A stretch of 64,000 nucleotides of DNA, taken from contig JAIQFH010000007.1 of NCBI GenBank assembly GCA_020073385.1, positions 1 to 64,000 of the forward strand. Reading direction: 5' to 3'. A program made the position numbers and the translations under genes. Below are positions 35,252 to 44,558 of this stretch, one piece after another. The notes under the pieces are model-generated. The model was given only the letters and a program-made list of their open reading frames with translations. It was not told the origin of the DNA and did not search any database. Source of the stretch: Terriglobia bacterium (GTDB taxonomy: Bacteria; Acidobacteriota; Terriglobia; Terriglobales; Acidobacteriaceae). Position 1 is the stretch's first letter. Each line of letters starts with the position of its first letter.

Positions 35252-36298
35252 TTAACTCTTGCGGTCCACCTTGATAGGCGCCAGGTACGTGTGTGTAATC
35301 CGGTCGTGCCAGCAGAGGCTGTCTTCATCCAGGAAGAGCCAGGCGTATCCCATGCCGAGCGAGGCCGCGGAAAGGTAGGAGGCCAGCACCCGCCAACGGC
35401 GCAGAGATCGCCTGGCGGGGGTGCCGTCAAAGCGGCTCAACTGGAGGCGAGCGAGTCGGAGCCCGGGAGTGCTGCCCGCGTAGACGATGAGCAGATATTG
35501 ATAAGCAGCCCAGAATAGGCAAGGAACCGCGGCTGCGAGACTTAACAATTGAATTTGCGGAGGGGGCACCAGCGCAACTTTCCAGAAGATGAATCCCGAC
35601 AGTGCCGATGCCGCACCGATGATCACTCCATCGATCCCCGAAGCCAGCAATCGCCGTCCAAGCGGAGCGCTCTGCAGGGGAATGTCGATTCCAGGCCGTT
35701 TCTCCGGTTCCTCTACACGTGCGGGCTCAATGGTAATTCCACCGAGAGCAGGAGGTGGAGGAGCAAGGTCCGGAACTTCCAGGATGCGCGGCAGATCCAT
35801 CACGGGTTCCGCCAGCTGATCCAGCGGTGGCGGCGGCGGGCCCCACGCAAACCGTGGAAACTCGATAATCTTGGCACCCGACGGCGTGGCGTGCGACGTC
35901 GGTGAAGGCACGCTTTGCGTCAGTAATACCGGCTCTTCGGGCTGAATTTCTAAAGCTTCGCTCTCTATTGCGTCGGCCGCGAATCCGGGGTTTGCCACCG
36001 GCTCGAGCACATGAGATGAGAACGGCTCTTCCAGGGGAGGAGCCTTGAGCGCCGAAGCAGCCGGACCGAAGGGCAACCGAAGGGAGGGATAGCGCGGCGG
36101 TGGCGCTTTGCGTCGCGAGCGATAACGATTCAGCCGGGCGGAGAGCTCATCACGCCAGGCATCACCCGAGCCGCCTGCTAGTGGAGAGCCCGGCAGCGAC
36201 TCTATCCCCGTGGCAGTCGCGGGATCGGGAACCGGCAGTTGGGTGGGAGGGGGCTCCATAGGGCACCGGCAGATTTCGCCGCACTTCTCACAACTCAT
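35252..36298 (-). CDS. RDD-family membrane protein with long Pro-rich N-terminus
   Basis: A 348-aa protein from the ATG at 36298. It begins with a Cys cluster, MSCEKCGEICRCP, which may bind zinc, then about 190 residues of Pro-rich low-complexity sequence. The C-terminal third (about 210-348) is an RDD domain: PLGRRLLASGIDGVIIG at its start and further helices ending with AWLFLDEDSLCWHDRIT. RDD proteins are membrane proteins of mostly unknown function, some linked to cation exchange. It is divergent from lptD with 178 bp between starts. Confidence 0.85.
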   Translation of the reverse strand: MSCEKCGEICRCPMEPPPTQLPVPDPATATGIESLPGSPLAGGSGDAWRDELSARLNRYRSRRKAPPPRYPSLRLPFGPAASALKAPPLEEPFSSHVLEPVANPGFAADAIESEALEIQPEEPVLLTQSVPSPTSHATPSGAKIIEFPRFAWGPPPPPLDQLAEPVMDLPRILEVPDLAPPPPALGGITIEPARVEEPEKRPGIDIPLQSAPLGRRLLASGIDGVIIGAASALSGFIFWKVALVPPPQIQLLSLAAAVPCLFWAAYQYLLIVYAGSTPGLRLARLQLSRFDGTPARRSLRRWRVLASYLSAASLGMGYAWLFLDEDSLCWHDRITHTYLAPIKVDRKS

Positions 36299-36476
36299 GA
36301 AAAATCTGTTCCTGCAGTTACTGCTCACGAGCAACCGGGAGGGAACCAACGGCAATCCTAGCCTTTGTCGCCACTTTGCGGCACAGGCAGTGCCGTGCTA
36401 AGTTCACGATGCCGCAACCAGCAAGCGAAAAAACGCTCCTATAATCGGGCGATGGTCTTCCGTTGATTTTCTTCCG

Positions 36477-39032
36477 ATGACTCTGCGCACTACATTCCTT
36501 ATCACGGCGCTGTTCCTTTGTCATCAGCTTCCCGCCCCGTCGCTAGTAACCAGTCAGTTGCCGACCGGGACAGATCCTGAGAAGGGCTCGGCTGCGCAGA
36601 ACGGACAAGAAAACGCCCCAGTCTTAACCAGTACTGCCTGCTCCGCTCAGGCCGCCCTGCAGGATGCCGACTCCGCAACCATCTGCGCGGACAGCCAGGA
36701 AAAGGTCGGCAATACGTACAAACTGCACGGGAGTGCCGAGATTCACTATCGCACGTACATCTTGCGAGCCGACGAACTGACTTACAACTCCGACACCGGC
36801 GAGGCCACAGCCACAGGACACTTCTCTATCGACGGCGGCCCGAACGATGATCACATCAAGGCAAGCCACGGAACCTACAACGTGACAGCTGAGACCGGGC
36901 GCTTCTACGACGTTACCGCGACCACGGGATTGCAGTTCAAAGGCAGCCGCATGATTCTTACCTCGACTGCTCCGTTCGCGTTCACAGGAAAGATCGTTGA
37001 GAAGACCGGTTCGGACCATTACGTCGTCTACAACGGCACCATCACCACGTGCGAACTACCCCATCCTAACTGGAAGTTTCAGGCTCACAAGGTAGTGGTT
37101 GATGTTGGGGGCAACGCCAGCATCTATCACAGCGACTTCCGGTTGCACGGCTTCCCCATTTTTTATTTCCCGTACGCAACCCATCCCGTGGCTCGCGAGG
37201 CAAGGCATACCGGATTTCTTATACCTACCGCGGGCCGGTCTTCGGCAAAGGGCAACGTCGTGGGCGATTCTTTCTATTGGGCAATCAATCGCAGCATGGA
37301 CGCCACTGTCGGAGCGGAATACTTTTCAAAACGAGGATCGTCGCAGCGCGGAGAGTTTCGGGCGCGGCCCACTGACACCTCCTATGTGGACTTGGGCTAC
37401 TTCGGCGTGGTGGATCGCGGCTTTGAAACCGGCACCACTACGGGACCGCAAATCTTACGCGAGGGCGGGCAGGAGGCACATCTTACCGCCGAAGGGAATT
37501 TTTATGGCTTCCGAGCAGTCTCCAATGTCGATTACCTGAGTTCCTTTCTCTTCCGGTTAGCCTTCAACGAGAATTTCAGCCAGGCGATCAACTCCGAGGT
37601 AAAGTCGCAGCTTTTTCTCTCAAAAACCTACAAGGGATTTTCTTTTGGTGGCGCGGTGGAGCGTTACCAGAACTTCTTCCAGAGGGCAGACCAGAACGGT
37701 GTGTTGCTGAACCCGGCGGAATTTGACTCAATCCGCATCCTGCATACTCCCAGCATCGACGTGTCAAGCGTGGAACGCCCGTTCGGCCGTTGGCCGCTGT
37801 TTTGGTCATTGGACGGATCGTTGGCGGGTCTTTCGCGTAGCGAGCCTGGTTTCCAAACCAGCAATCTGCTGGGACGTTTCGATTTCAATCCTGAGATTTC
37901 TCTCCCGCTGCAGTGGAAGGGCTGGGCATTGCGTCCCGCGCTCACACTGCACGAGTCCTTCTACTCCGAGCGTTACAGAAATGGAGTCGTGAACGACAAT
38001 GCGACAAATCGTAAGGCTCTAGAAGCGGCTGTGGAGATCCGGCCGCCGGCGCTCGAAAGGATTTTCGACGGGGAATTCCTTGGTAGGAAATGGAAACATG
38101 TTATCGAGCCACGCGTCGAATACCGTTATGTCACCGGGATTAATAACTTCGCAAATTTCCTGCACTTCGACGAACGGGACATCCTCAGCAACACCCACGA
38201 AGTGCAATACGGCTTGGTGACGCGCCTGTACGCGAAGCGCAATCCATCGTCCATTCAGGAATGCGAGACATCCATGACCAGCTTGTCGGTGGGAGCCGCT
38301 GGCGCGGAACAAACGGTGCCCTGGGAGCGTCCCCGCAGCCTGCAAAGCCAGCCCTGCGTCGTGGCGCCCGACGTAAAGGAGGTTCTGACCTGGGAGATAG
38401 CGCAAAAGTATTTCCTCGATCCAACCTTCGGCGGTGCCCTGGTAACGGGGCAGCGCAACGTTCTGGCCACGACCGAGGACCTGACCGGCATCGCCTTTAT
38501 CACGCAACCGCGCCACCTGTCGCCAGTCGTCTCGCGGCTACGAGTCGCAACCAGCCGCCACACCGATACTGAATGGGATGCCGACTACGATTTTCAACTG
38601 AGCCGGATCAATGCGAGCACCCTGCTCCTGAACTACAACGCCGGGTCTTTTACCTTAGGAGGCGGCGACGCCTTCTTGCAGATCCCGCAAACCAACACGA
38701 CTCCGGGGCTAAGTGGGGGCAAATGCGGTCCGACGACCGGATCTACCCAGATCACCTGCAAGTTCCAGCAGTTTCGTGTTGCCCTGGGCTATGGCGGACT
38801 GACTCGCCGCGGGTTCAGCGCCGCGAGCAGTTTCGGCTTCGACGCGGAGACCCGCCACCTCCAGTTTGCCACCGGGCAGACAACCTACAATTGGGATTGC
38901 TGCGGTATCACCCTGGAATACCGGCGGTACTCGATCGCCAATGTGCGCAACGAGAATCTTTTCCGTTTCACCTTCAGCCTCGCGAACATCGTATCGTTCG
39001 GCAACCTTAGAAGGCAGGAACGGCTCTACTAG
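36477..39032 (+). CDS. lptD: LPS-assembly protein LptD
   Basis: An 851-aa outer-membrane protein. It has a signal peptide (about 1-22), an OstA/LptA-like beta-jellyroll (about 75-200; ADELTYNSDTGEATATGHF and IKASHGTYNVTAETGRF) and the LptD beta-barrel (about 215-851), including FPIFYFPYATHPV and the Cys-bearing SIQECETSM and SQPCVV segments. LptD with LptE inserts lipopolysaccharide into the outer leaflet. Its presence shows an LPS-type diderm envelope. The end NLRRQERLY is consistent with a barrel terminus. No other lpt genes are near. Confidence 0.92.
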   Translation: MTLRTTFLITALFLCHQLPAPSLVTSQLPTGTDPEKGSAAQNGQENAPVLTSTACSAQAALQDADSATICADSQEKVGNTYKLHGSAEIHYRTYILRADELTYNSDTGEATATGHFSIDGGPNDDHIKASHGTYNVTAETGRFYDVTATTGLQFKGSRMILTSTAPFAFTGKIVEKTGSDHYVVYNGTITTCELPHPNWKFQAHKVVVDVGGNASIYHSDFRLHGFPIFYFPYATHPVAREARHTGFLIPTAGRSSAKGNVVGDSFYWAINRSMDATVGAEYFSKRGSSQRGEFRARPTDTSYVDLGYFGVVDRGFETGTTTGPQILREGGQEAHLTAEGNFYGFRAVSNVDYLSSFLFRLAFNENFSQAINSEVKSQLFLSKTYKGFSFGGAVERYQNFFQRADQNGVLLNPAEFDSIRILHTPSIDVSSVERPFGRWPLFWSLDGSLAGLSRSEPGFQTSNLLGRFDFNPEISLPLQWKGWALRPALTLHESFYSERYRNGVVNDNATNRKALEAAVEIRPPALERIFDGEFLGRKWKHVIEPRVEYRYVTGINNFANFLHFDERDILSNTHEVQYGLVTRLYAKRNPSSIQECETSMTSLSVGAAGAEQTVPWERPRSLQSQPCVVAPDVKEVLTWEIAQKYFLDPTFGGALVTGQRNVLATTEDLTGIAFITQPRHLSPVVSRLRVATSRHTDTEWDADYDFQLSRINASTLLLNYNAGSFTLGGGDAFLQIPQTNTTPGLSGGKCGPTTGSTQITCKFQQFRVALGYGGLTRRGFSAASSFGFDAETRHLQFATGQTTYNWDCCGITLEYRRYSIANVRNENLFRFTFSLANIVSFGNLRRQERLY

Positions 39033-39098
39033 AACTTGTCACTGGCCTGTGAATAACATTGAAAGCGCGCGAATTCCAGAGGCAGGGTTGAAGAATTT

Positions 39099-39142
39099 TG
39101 TGGAGACAGCCGCCTTCAGCTGTCCGGCCGCGCGAGCGGCCG
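39099..39142. repeat. two-hairpin palindromic repeat, intergenic copy upstream of larE
   Basis: TGTGGAGACAGCCG-like sequence forms a first hairpin with CAGCTGTCC, followed by a second hairpin CGGCCGC-GCGA-GCGGCCG (39125-39142). The same double-hairpin plan occurs in both mnmG copies, at 61280 and 62453. It ends 48 bp before the larE start. Confidence 0.8.
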
Positions 39143-39190
39143 AGTTTTCCGCTCGCACCGTCCAGCCTCGCGGACTGGTACCATAGCCGT

Positions 39191-40039
39191 ATGGAATCTC
39201 TGGACGGCGCGACCGCCAAAGCCTCCCAGATGGAGGCGGATCTCCGCGGATTGGGACGCGTGCTCGTCGCCTATTCCGGAGGAGTCGACTCCGCCTATCT
39301 CGCCTGGGCCGCGCATCGCATCTTGGGGCCGAATATGCTGGCGGTCATCGCTGATTCCCCAAGCCTCGCGCGAACTCATCTGGCCGACGCCATCGCCTTC
39401 GCCGAGGAGCAGGGGATCCCCCTCGAAGTTATTTCCACTTCTGAACTCGACCGTCCGGAGTATGCGCGCAACGACGGCCAACGCTGCTTCCAGTGCAAAG
39501 ATGAACTGTTTATGGTGATGGAAGAGCTGCGCGCCGCGCGGAGTTACGACACGATTGCCTACGGCGTGAACCTGGACGACCAGGGAGATTTCCGCCCCGG
39601 GCAGCAAGCGGCCAAGATGCATCACGTGGCTGCACCTCTGCTGAAGGCAGGTATGACCAAGCAGGACATTCGTGAACTGGCGCGCGAAGCCGGACTCCGC
39701 ATGTGGGATAAGCCGGCATCGGCATGCCTTTCATCGCGTATCGAGTACGGCCGTCCGGTGACTCGCGAGGCCCTGGAGGTGGTGGAGCGCGGTGAAGACG
39801 CCATCCGGACCCTGGGCTTTCGTCAATTTCGTGTGCGCCATCACGGAGACATTGTCCGCATCGAGATCGCTCCCGAAGAACTGGAACGCGCCCTGAATCC
39901 AGCCATGGCGGCCCAGTTCACCACCATCTTCAAGCAGCTTGGGTTCAAGTTCGTCACCCTGGATCTGGAAGGTTTTCGCTCTGGATCGATGAACGCCTTG
40001 CTGCCTGCCGAGCATCTCGTCAACCCCAAAGGACATTGA
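39191..40039 (+). CDS. larE: ATP-dependent sacrificial sulfur transferase LarE
   Basis: A 282-aa PP-loop enzyme from the ATG at 39191. SGGVDS (residues 29-34) in LVAYSGGVDSAYLAW is the ATP-binding PP loop; QRCFQCKDELF follows near 95. ASACLSSRIEYGRPVT carries Cys179, which matches the sacrificial Cys of the Cys-type LarE enzymes. LarE provides sulfur to build the nickel-pincer cofactor of lactate racemase and related enzymes. larA, larB and larC are not in the window, so the substrate enzyme is elsewhere or the protein has another sulfur-transfer role. Confidence 0.93.
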   Translation: MESLDGATAKASQMEADLRGLGRVLVAYSGGVDSAYLAWAAHRILGPNMLAVIADSPSLARTHLADAIAFAEEQGIPLEVISTSELDRPEYARNDGQRCFQCKDELFMVMEELRAARSYDTIAYGVNLDDQGDFRPGQQAAKMHHVAAPLLKAGMTKQDIRELAREAGLRMWDKPASACLSSRIEYGRPVTREALEVVERGEDAIRTLGFRQFRVRHHGDIVRIEIAPEELERALNPAMAAQFTTIFKQLGFKFVTLDLEGFRSGSMNALLPAEHLVNPKGH

Positions 40040-40136
40040 CGAGCCGCAGGGTGCCCTCGTATGACTGGCTAGTTGTGGAAGCCAGCCGACCCCGCGGATA
40101 GCGCAGTTCCACTATGAGATAATCGAGTAGTAACGA

Positions 40137-41084
40137 ATGCTCTTGAGGCGGCTCCTGGTGACTCTTTTACGACGTTCCCTGTTCATTCTGCTTGTGATTT
40201 GTCTGGGCTGTGTTGCACAGTCCGCACCTCCCGACTTAGCTCGCAAGATCGAGCACCAGGTTCGCACGTTTTATAGCCTTCCGCCTGATGTGAAGGTAAC
40301 GGTCGGTGCGATTACTCCTGCGAGTGAAATGCCGGGCTACGACAGCGTCGCCGTGAAGCTCGATGACGGCGGCAAACAGAAGGACTACACGTTCCTGCTC
40401 TCGAAAGATCGCGGGACGATGCTACGAGTCACGAAATTCGACCTGAGCAAGGACGCCTACACCGATTTGATGAGCAAAATTGATGTAAGCGGACGTCCTT
40501 CGCGCGGGGCAAAAGGGGCCAAGGTCGTAGTGGTGAACTTCGACGATTTCGAGTGCCCGTTCTGTTCGCGCATGCATGAGACTCTGTTCCCGGAGATTCT
40601 TAAGGAATATGGCGACCGGGTCACGTTTATCTACAAGGATTTTCCGCTGGCGGAGATTCATCCCTGGGCAATCCACGCCGCGGTTGATGCCGGCTGCCTG
40701 GCGGCACAGAACGGCGACGCATTCTGGGATTTTGCCGACTACCTCCATGCCAATAAGCAGGTCATCGACAGTGGAAGGACACCCGACGCCCGGCTCGACA
40801 CTGTGGACAAGATGGCTCTGATGCAGGGGCAAAGGCATAGCGTGGATGTACCCAAGTTGCAGGCATGCTTGAAGGCGCAGAACGAGGACCAAGTGCGGGC
40901 CTCAATGAAGGAGGCCGATTCTCTTGGGGTAAGCGCGACGCCCACTCTGTTCATCAATGGCCAGAAGATTGATGGCGCAGTCCCCATCAGCGAACTTCGC
41001 GCCGCGCTGGACGCCGCCCTCCGCGATGCGGGGCAGCCGGTGCCCGTGCATATCCCGTCGGCGCCCGCGCCAGCATCCAAGTAA
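40137..41084 (+). CDS. DsbA-family thioredoxin-like protein, exported
   Basis: A 315-aa protein with a signal peptide (about 1-27; LFILLVICLGCVAQSAPP). After a small N-terminal domain (about 30-110), the thioredoxin fold with DsbA-type helical insert starts near 125. The active site is CPFC (Cys140-Cys143) in VNFDDFECPFCSRMHE, and the cis-Pro loop is SATPTLFINGQKI. It is a thiol oxidoreductase or isomerase in the periplasm, similar to the BdbD/DsbG type. It lies 73 bp upstream of a PpiC-type chaperone, which fits joint envelope-protein folding. Confidence 0.92.
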   Translation: MLLRRLLVTLLRRSLFILLVICLGCVAQSAPPDLARKIEHQVRTFYSLPPDVKVTVGAITPASEMPGYDSVAVKLDDGGKQKDYTFLLSKDRGTMLRVTKFDLSKDAYTDLMSKIDVSGRPSRGAKGAKVVVVNFDDFECPFCSRMHETLFPEILKEYGDRVTFIYKDFPLAEIHPWAIHAAVDAGCLAAQNGDAFWDFADYLHANKQVIDSGRTPDARLDTVDKMALMQGQRHSVDVPKLQACLKAQNEDQVRASMKEADSLGVSATPTLFINGQKIDGAVPISELRAALDAALRDAGQPVPVHIPSAPAPASK

Positions 41085-41157
41085 AATAGCCGGTCATAAG
41101 AGGAGCGACCTCGATTCCGGATTTCATGTGTGCTTGCGATTTGTAACGGGAGAAATC

Positions 41158-42225
41158 GTGCTGAAAAAGAACACTTTCATTGCCCACGCCACGGCTGGAC
41201 TCTCTGTTATCGTTCTGCTCGCGTTCCTGGCTGCATGCACTTCCAAGGTCGGTGGTGACGTCATGGCCACTGTGGATGGCCGCAAGATTTTCCGCACTGA
41301 CGTCGATAAGTATTACGAGAACCAGGTCGCTTCTGCGCAACAGGCCCCCACCGGAGAACAGGCAACGGCCCTTCGTCTGAACATCTTGCGTCAAATGATC
41401 GACGACGAAATCCTCATGCGCCGCGCCGAAAAACTTGGCCTCCTCGCCACCGATGACCAGGTCGACAGCAAATTCAACGAGATCAAGGCGCCCTTCACCC
41501 AGGAAGAATTCGACAAGCGCATGCAGGACCGCAAGATCACCGTGGCTGATTTCAAGCGTGAAATCCGGCGCTCCCTCACGGTCGAGAAGGTCATGAACAA
41601 GGAAGTCTCGTCCAAGATCAATATCACCGATCAGGACATCAACGACTATTACAACGCGCACAAGGCGGAATTCAACTTGATCGAGCCGCAGTATCACCTG
41701 GCCCAGATCATGGTGACGCCATCACCGAACCCCCAGGTTCATAACCAGAACGACAAGGCACAGAACGAAGCCGACGCGCGCAAGAAGATCCAGATGATCG
41801 CAAATCGTCTGGATAGCGGAGATGACTTCGCCACCCTCGCGATGAAGTACTCGGAAGACCCGGAAACGGCCGGGAATGGCGGCGATCTGGGAACGGTGCC
41901 CGAGTCTGGGCTGAAGGGAACTGATCCCTCTACCCGCGAAACGGTGATGCGACTCAAACCCGGCCAGTACAGCCAAATTGTCAGCGTGGTGAATCCGGCC
42001 ACAAAACAGGCAGTCGGATTTCGCATCGTGAAGCTCGTCGCCAAGGAGCCAGCCGGACAACGCGATCTCTCCGATCCGCGAGTACAGCAGGCGATCCGCT
42101 CTCAACTCCACGACCGTCGCGACCAGTTGCTCAAAGCCGCTTACTATGAGGTTCTGCGGGATTCAGCCAAGGTAGAAAACTATTACGCGAAGAAGGTCCT
42201 CGATAATAACGGAATGGAAAAGTAA
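41158..42225 (+). CDS. SurA/PpiC-type peptidyl-prolyl isomerase lipoprotein
   Basis: The reading frame is open further upstream, but the GTG at 41158 is the best start: ACGGGAGAAATC lies just before it and a lipoprotein signal follows (lipobox FLAAC, Cys26). The 355-aa protein has a SurA-type N-terminal chaperone region (about 35-160; LNILRQMIDDEILMRRAEKLG) and a PpiC parvulin domain (about 178-290; EPQYHLAQIMV and YSEDPETAGNGGDLG). It should assist folding of exported proteins. The preceding DsbA-like gene ends 73 bp upstream, so the two likely form an operon. Confidence 0.9.
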   Translation: MLKKNTFIAHATAGLSVIVLLAFLAACTSKVGGDVMATVDGRKIFRTDVDKYYENQVASAQQAPTGEQATALRLNILRQMIDDEILMRRAEKLGLLATDDQVDSKFNEIKAPFTQEEFDKRMQDRKITVADFKREIRRSLTVEKVMNKEVSSKINITDQDINDYYNAHKAEFNLIEPQYHLAQIMVTPSPNPQVHNQNDKAQNEADARKKIQMIANRLDSGDDFATLAMKYSEDPETAGNGGDLGTVPESGLKGTDPSTRETVMRLKPGQYSQIVSVVNPATKQAVGFRIVKLVAKEPAGQRDLSDPRVQQAIRSQLHDRRDQLLKAAYYEVLRDSAKVENYYAKKVLDNNGMEK

Positions 42226-42234
42226 GGCTCGAAA

Positions 42235-42729
42235 CTATTCGACGATAGCGAGCACGTCTCCGGCGTTGACTGCTGCCCCTTCGCTGACCAGAATCTTTTG
42301 AATCGTTCCCTTCTTCGGCGCCTTCACTTCGTTCTGCATCTTCATCGCTTCCACCACCAGCACACCGGCCCCGGCTTCGACCTCGGCTCCCTGACTCAGC
42401 AGAATGCGTACCACCTTGCCCGGCATGGGTGCGGTCAGTTTCTTCGGGCCATGATCATCGACGGCACGAGTCCGACTGCGAAAGGATCGCGGATCGCGCA
42501 CCTCAGCCGCAAAACGCTGACTGCCCACCCATATATGCACATCCCCGCCGACGCGCTCGCATTTCACTTCATACGCCTTGTTGCCGAGACGAAGGGAAAG
42601 AACATTGGGACGCGCGAGCACCGCGTCCACCTCAACTTCGCGCCCATCCACGCGGCAAGACCAGCAGTCGTTCGCCTGGCTCAGATCCAATCTGTAGGTC
42701 TTGCCGTCGATGGCGATTTCGTAGGTCAT
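42235..42729 (-). CDS. biotin carboxyl carrier-type protein
   Basis: A 164-aa protein. The C-terminal 75 residues are a biotinyl domain with EAMKMQNEV, Lys130 being the biotinylated residue, and flanking TAPMPGKVVRIL and GDVLAIVE. The N-terminal part (1-90) is a beta-rich piece beginning MTYEIAIDGKTYRLDLSQ, similar to the region before the biotinyl domain in fused acyl-CoA carboxylase alpha chains. It lies 64 bp downstream of the biotin carboxylase gene on the same strand and probably forms one complex with it. Confidence 0.9.
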   Translation of the reverse strand: MTYEIAIDGKTYRLDLSQANDCWSCRVDGREVEVDAVLARPNVLSLRLGNKAYEVKCERVGGDVHIWVGSQRFAAEVRDPRSFRSRTRAVDDHGPKKLTAPMPGKVVRILLSQGAEVEAGAGVLVVEAMKMQNEVKAPKKGTIQKILVSEGAAVNAGDVLAIVE

Positions 42730-42793
42730 AAACGCGTTGGAAGAGGGACGGCTTGAAGAGGTGCGGCTTTCTCCGCGCCAAACAGACTCCTCC

Positions 42794-44323
42794 CTATCTC
42801 AATGCTTCACGCTGGGCCGCGGTTTTCCAGTTAGAGACGGGGGCGGGTTTATCTGCCGATCCAATGGAAACGCGTTCTCCGGCACCGGCAGCACTCGGTC
42901 CTAACGCGGCAAACATCCCGGCAGCGATGACCGCCACCTCCGTCGTTTGCGTATCCGCCTGAACGTCCTTGGACTGATCTTTCTCCTTCAGCAGACGGTC
43001 CAAAAAGCCCGTATCGATTTTCGCCGCGCGGAAATCCGGATTGCTCAAAATCCGGCGGAACAAGGAAATATTCGTCTTGATCCCGCCGACGAAGTACTCA
43101 TTCAAAGCTCGGGTCAACCGGCCGATCGCCTGATCGCGGTCCGTACCGTAACCGATCAACTTCGCCAGCAGTGGGTCGTAATCCATTGGCACGGTCCAGC
43201 CTTCGTACATCCCGCTGTCGCGGCGAATGCCCGGGCCTGACGGCAGGAGTAAGAGCGTGATCTTGCCTGGACTCGGAAAGTAGTTATTGTCGGGATCCTC
43301 GGCGTAAATGCGGCATTCGATCGCATGGCCCCGAAGTTTCACCTCTTCCTGGGAAAAGGGCAGCCGCTCACCATTCGCGATGCGAATCTGCAGATGCACC
43401 AGGTCGAGTCCAGTGACCAACTCCGTCACCGGATGCTCCACCTGCAGCCGAGTATTCATCTCGAGGAAGTAGAAGTTCTTCTGCTGGTCGACAAGGAACT
43501 CCACCGTTCCCGCATTGGTATACCCGGCCGCCTGGGCCACGCGGACTGCCACATCGCCCATTTGGCGGCGCATCTCGGGATCGACAATGGGCGATGGGGC
43601 CTCTTCGACCACTTTCTGATGTCGGCGCTGCAAAGAGCACTCCCGCTCGCCCAGGTACACGGTATTGCCATGCTCATCGGCCAGCATTTGCATTTCGATG
43701 TGGCGCGGGTTGACGATCGCCTTCTCGATATAGACTTCGCTGTCGCCGAAGGAGCGTTCCGCCTCGCTGCGCGCTGCATCCAGCGCGGACTTGAGATCCG
43801 CGACTGCCTGCACCAGACGCATGCCCTTTCCGCCGCCGCCAGCGGCCGCCTTCAGCATCACGGGGTAGCCGATCCGTGCAGCAACCTGCTCGGCCTGCTC
43901 GAACGACCCCAATCCCCGCGACGTCCCAGGTACAAGTGGAACTCCGGCACGCTCCATCGACTGCCGGGCACGAGTCTTCGACCCCATTGCATCCATCGCG
44001 GCCGCTGTGGGGCCGATGAACTTCACCCCCGCATCGGCACAGGCTCGCGCGAACTTTGCATTTTCGGAGAGGAATCCGTAACCGGGATGGATGGCATCAG
44101 CCCCGGAGCGCTCGGCGACGTCGAGAATTTTCTGAATATTGAGATAGGACTCGCTGGTCGCGGCAGGGCCTATCGGATAAGCTTCATCGGCTTTACGGAC
44201 ATGGAGCGAGGCGCGGTCTACATCGGAGTAAACGGCGACGGCGGCGATCCCCATCTCGTGACAGGCGCGAATCACACGTACCGCAATCTCGCCCCGATTC
44301 GCGATGAGAATCTTCTTGAACAT
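42794..44323 (-). CDS. biotin carboxylase subunit of an acyl-CoA carboxylase
   Basis: A 509-aa ATP-grasp enzyme: MFKKILIANRGEIAVRVIRAC start, GGGGKGMRLV glycine loop, and YFLEMNTRLQVEHPVTE near 285-300. It carboxylates biotin with bicarbonate and ATP. It is about 60 residues longer than E. coli AccC; the extra C-terminal part (about 450-509) resembles the linker that joins biotin carboxylase to the carrier in propionyl- or methylcrotonyl-CoA carboxylase. So the pair with the next gene looks like a split alpha chain. The carboxyltransferase beta subunit is not here, and the acyl-CoA substrate is undecided. Confidence 0.93.
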   Translation of the reverse strand: MFKKILIANRGEIAVRVIRACHEMGIAAVAVYSDVDRASLHVRKADEAYPIGPAATSESYLNIQKILDVAERSGADAIHPGYGFLSENAKFARACADAGVKFIGPTAAAMDAMGSKTRARQSMERAGVPLVPGTSRGLGSFEQAEQVAARIGYPVMLKAAAGGGGKGMRLVQAVADLKSALDAARSEAERSFGDSEVYIEKAIVNPRHIEMQMLADEHGNTVYLGERECSLQRRHQKVVEEAPSPIVDPEMRRQMGDVAVRVAQAAGYTNAGTVEFLVDQQKNFYFLEMNTRLQVEHPVTELVTGLDLVHLQIRIANGERLPFSQEEVKLRGHAIECRIYAEDPDNNYFPSPGKITLLLLPSGPGIRRDSGMYEGWTVPMDYDPLLAKLIGYGTDRDQAIGRLTRALNEYFVGGIKTNISLFRRILSNPDFRAAKIDTGFLDRLLKEKDQSKDVQADTQTTEVAVIAAGMFAALGPSAAGAGERVSIGSADKPAPVSNWKTAAQREALR

Positions 44324-44422
44324 CGAAGTCCTTCAGATGCAAAGCCTGCACCACGGCAGTCAAACCGAACATTGTACTGGACGAGCATACGCCGCGGTGT
44401 GACTACCCGAGAAAGGCATTCA

Positions 44423-44492
44423 CCACAAAGGACACGAAGGCACACGAAGGGAAATCCCATTCTCCTTCGTGTAACTTCGTGTCCTTTGCGGT
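44423..44492. repeat. long imperfect hairpin with 28-bp arms
   Basis: Arms at 44423-44450 and 44465-44492, based on CCACAAAGGACACGAAGG, are nearly complementary. Arm length and rhythm match the hairpin at 21675-21738. It lies between the divergent biotin carboxylase and GT39 genes, a position where a simple terminator is not expected, which supports a mobile or recombinogenic origin. Confidence 0.8.
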
Positions 44493-44558
44493 TGATGATT
44501 TGCGCTGACCGTGGAGTTCTTTCCCGCGTAGTATCATCGACAACGAGCCCAGGTCGGC

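Noticed and set aside
35122-35430. N-terminal extension of the DUF885 gene by 103 residues
   Set aside because: The extension lacks family sequence, precedes a perfect signal peptide at 35121 and overlaps the RDD gene on the same strand.
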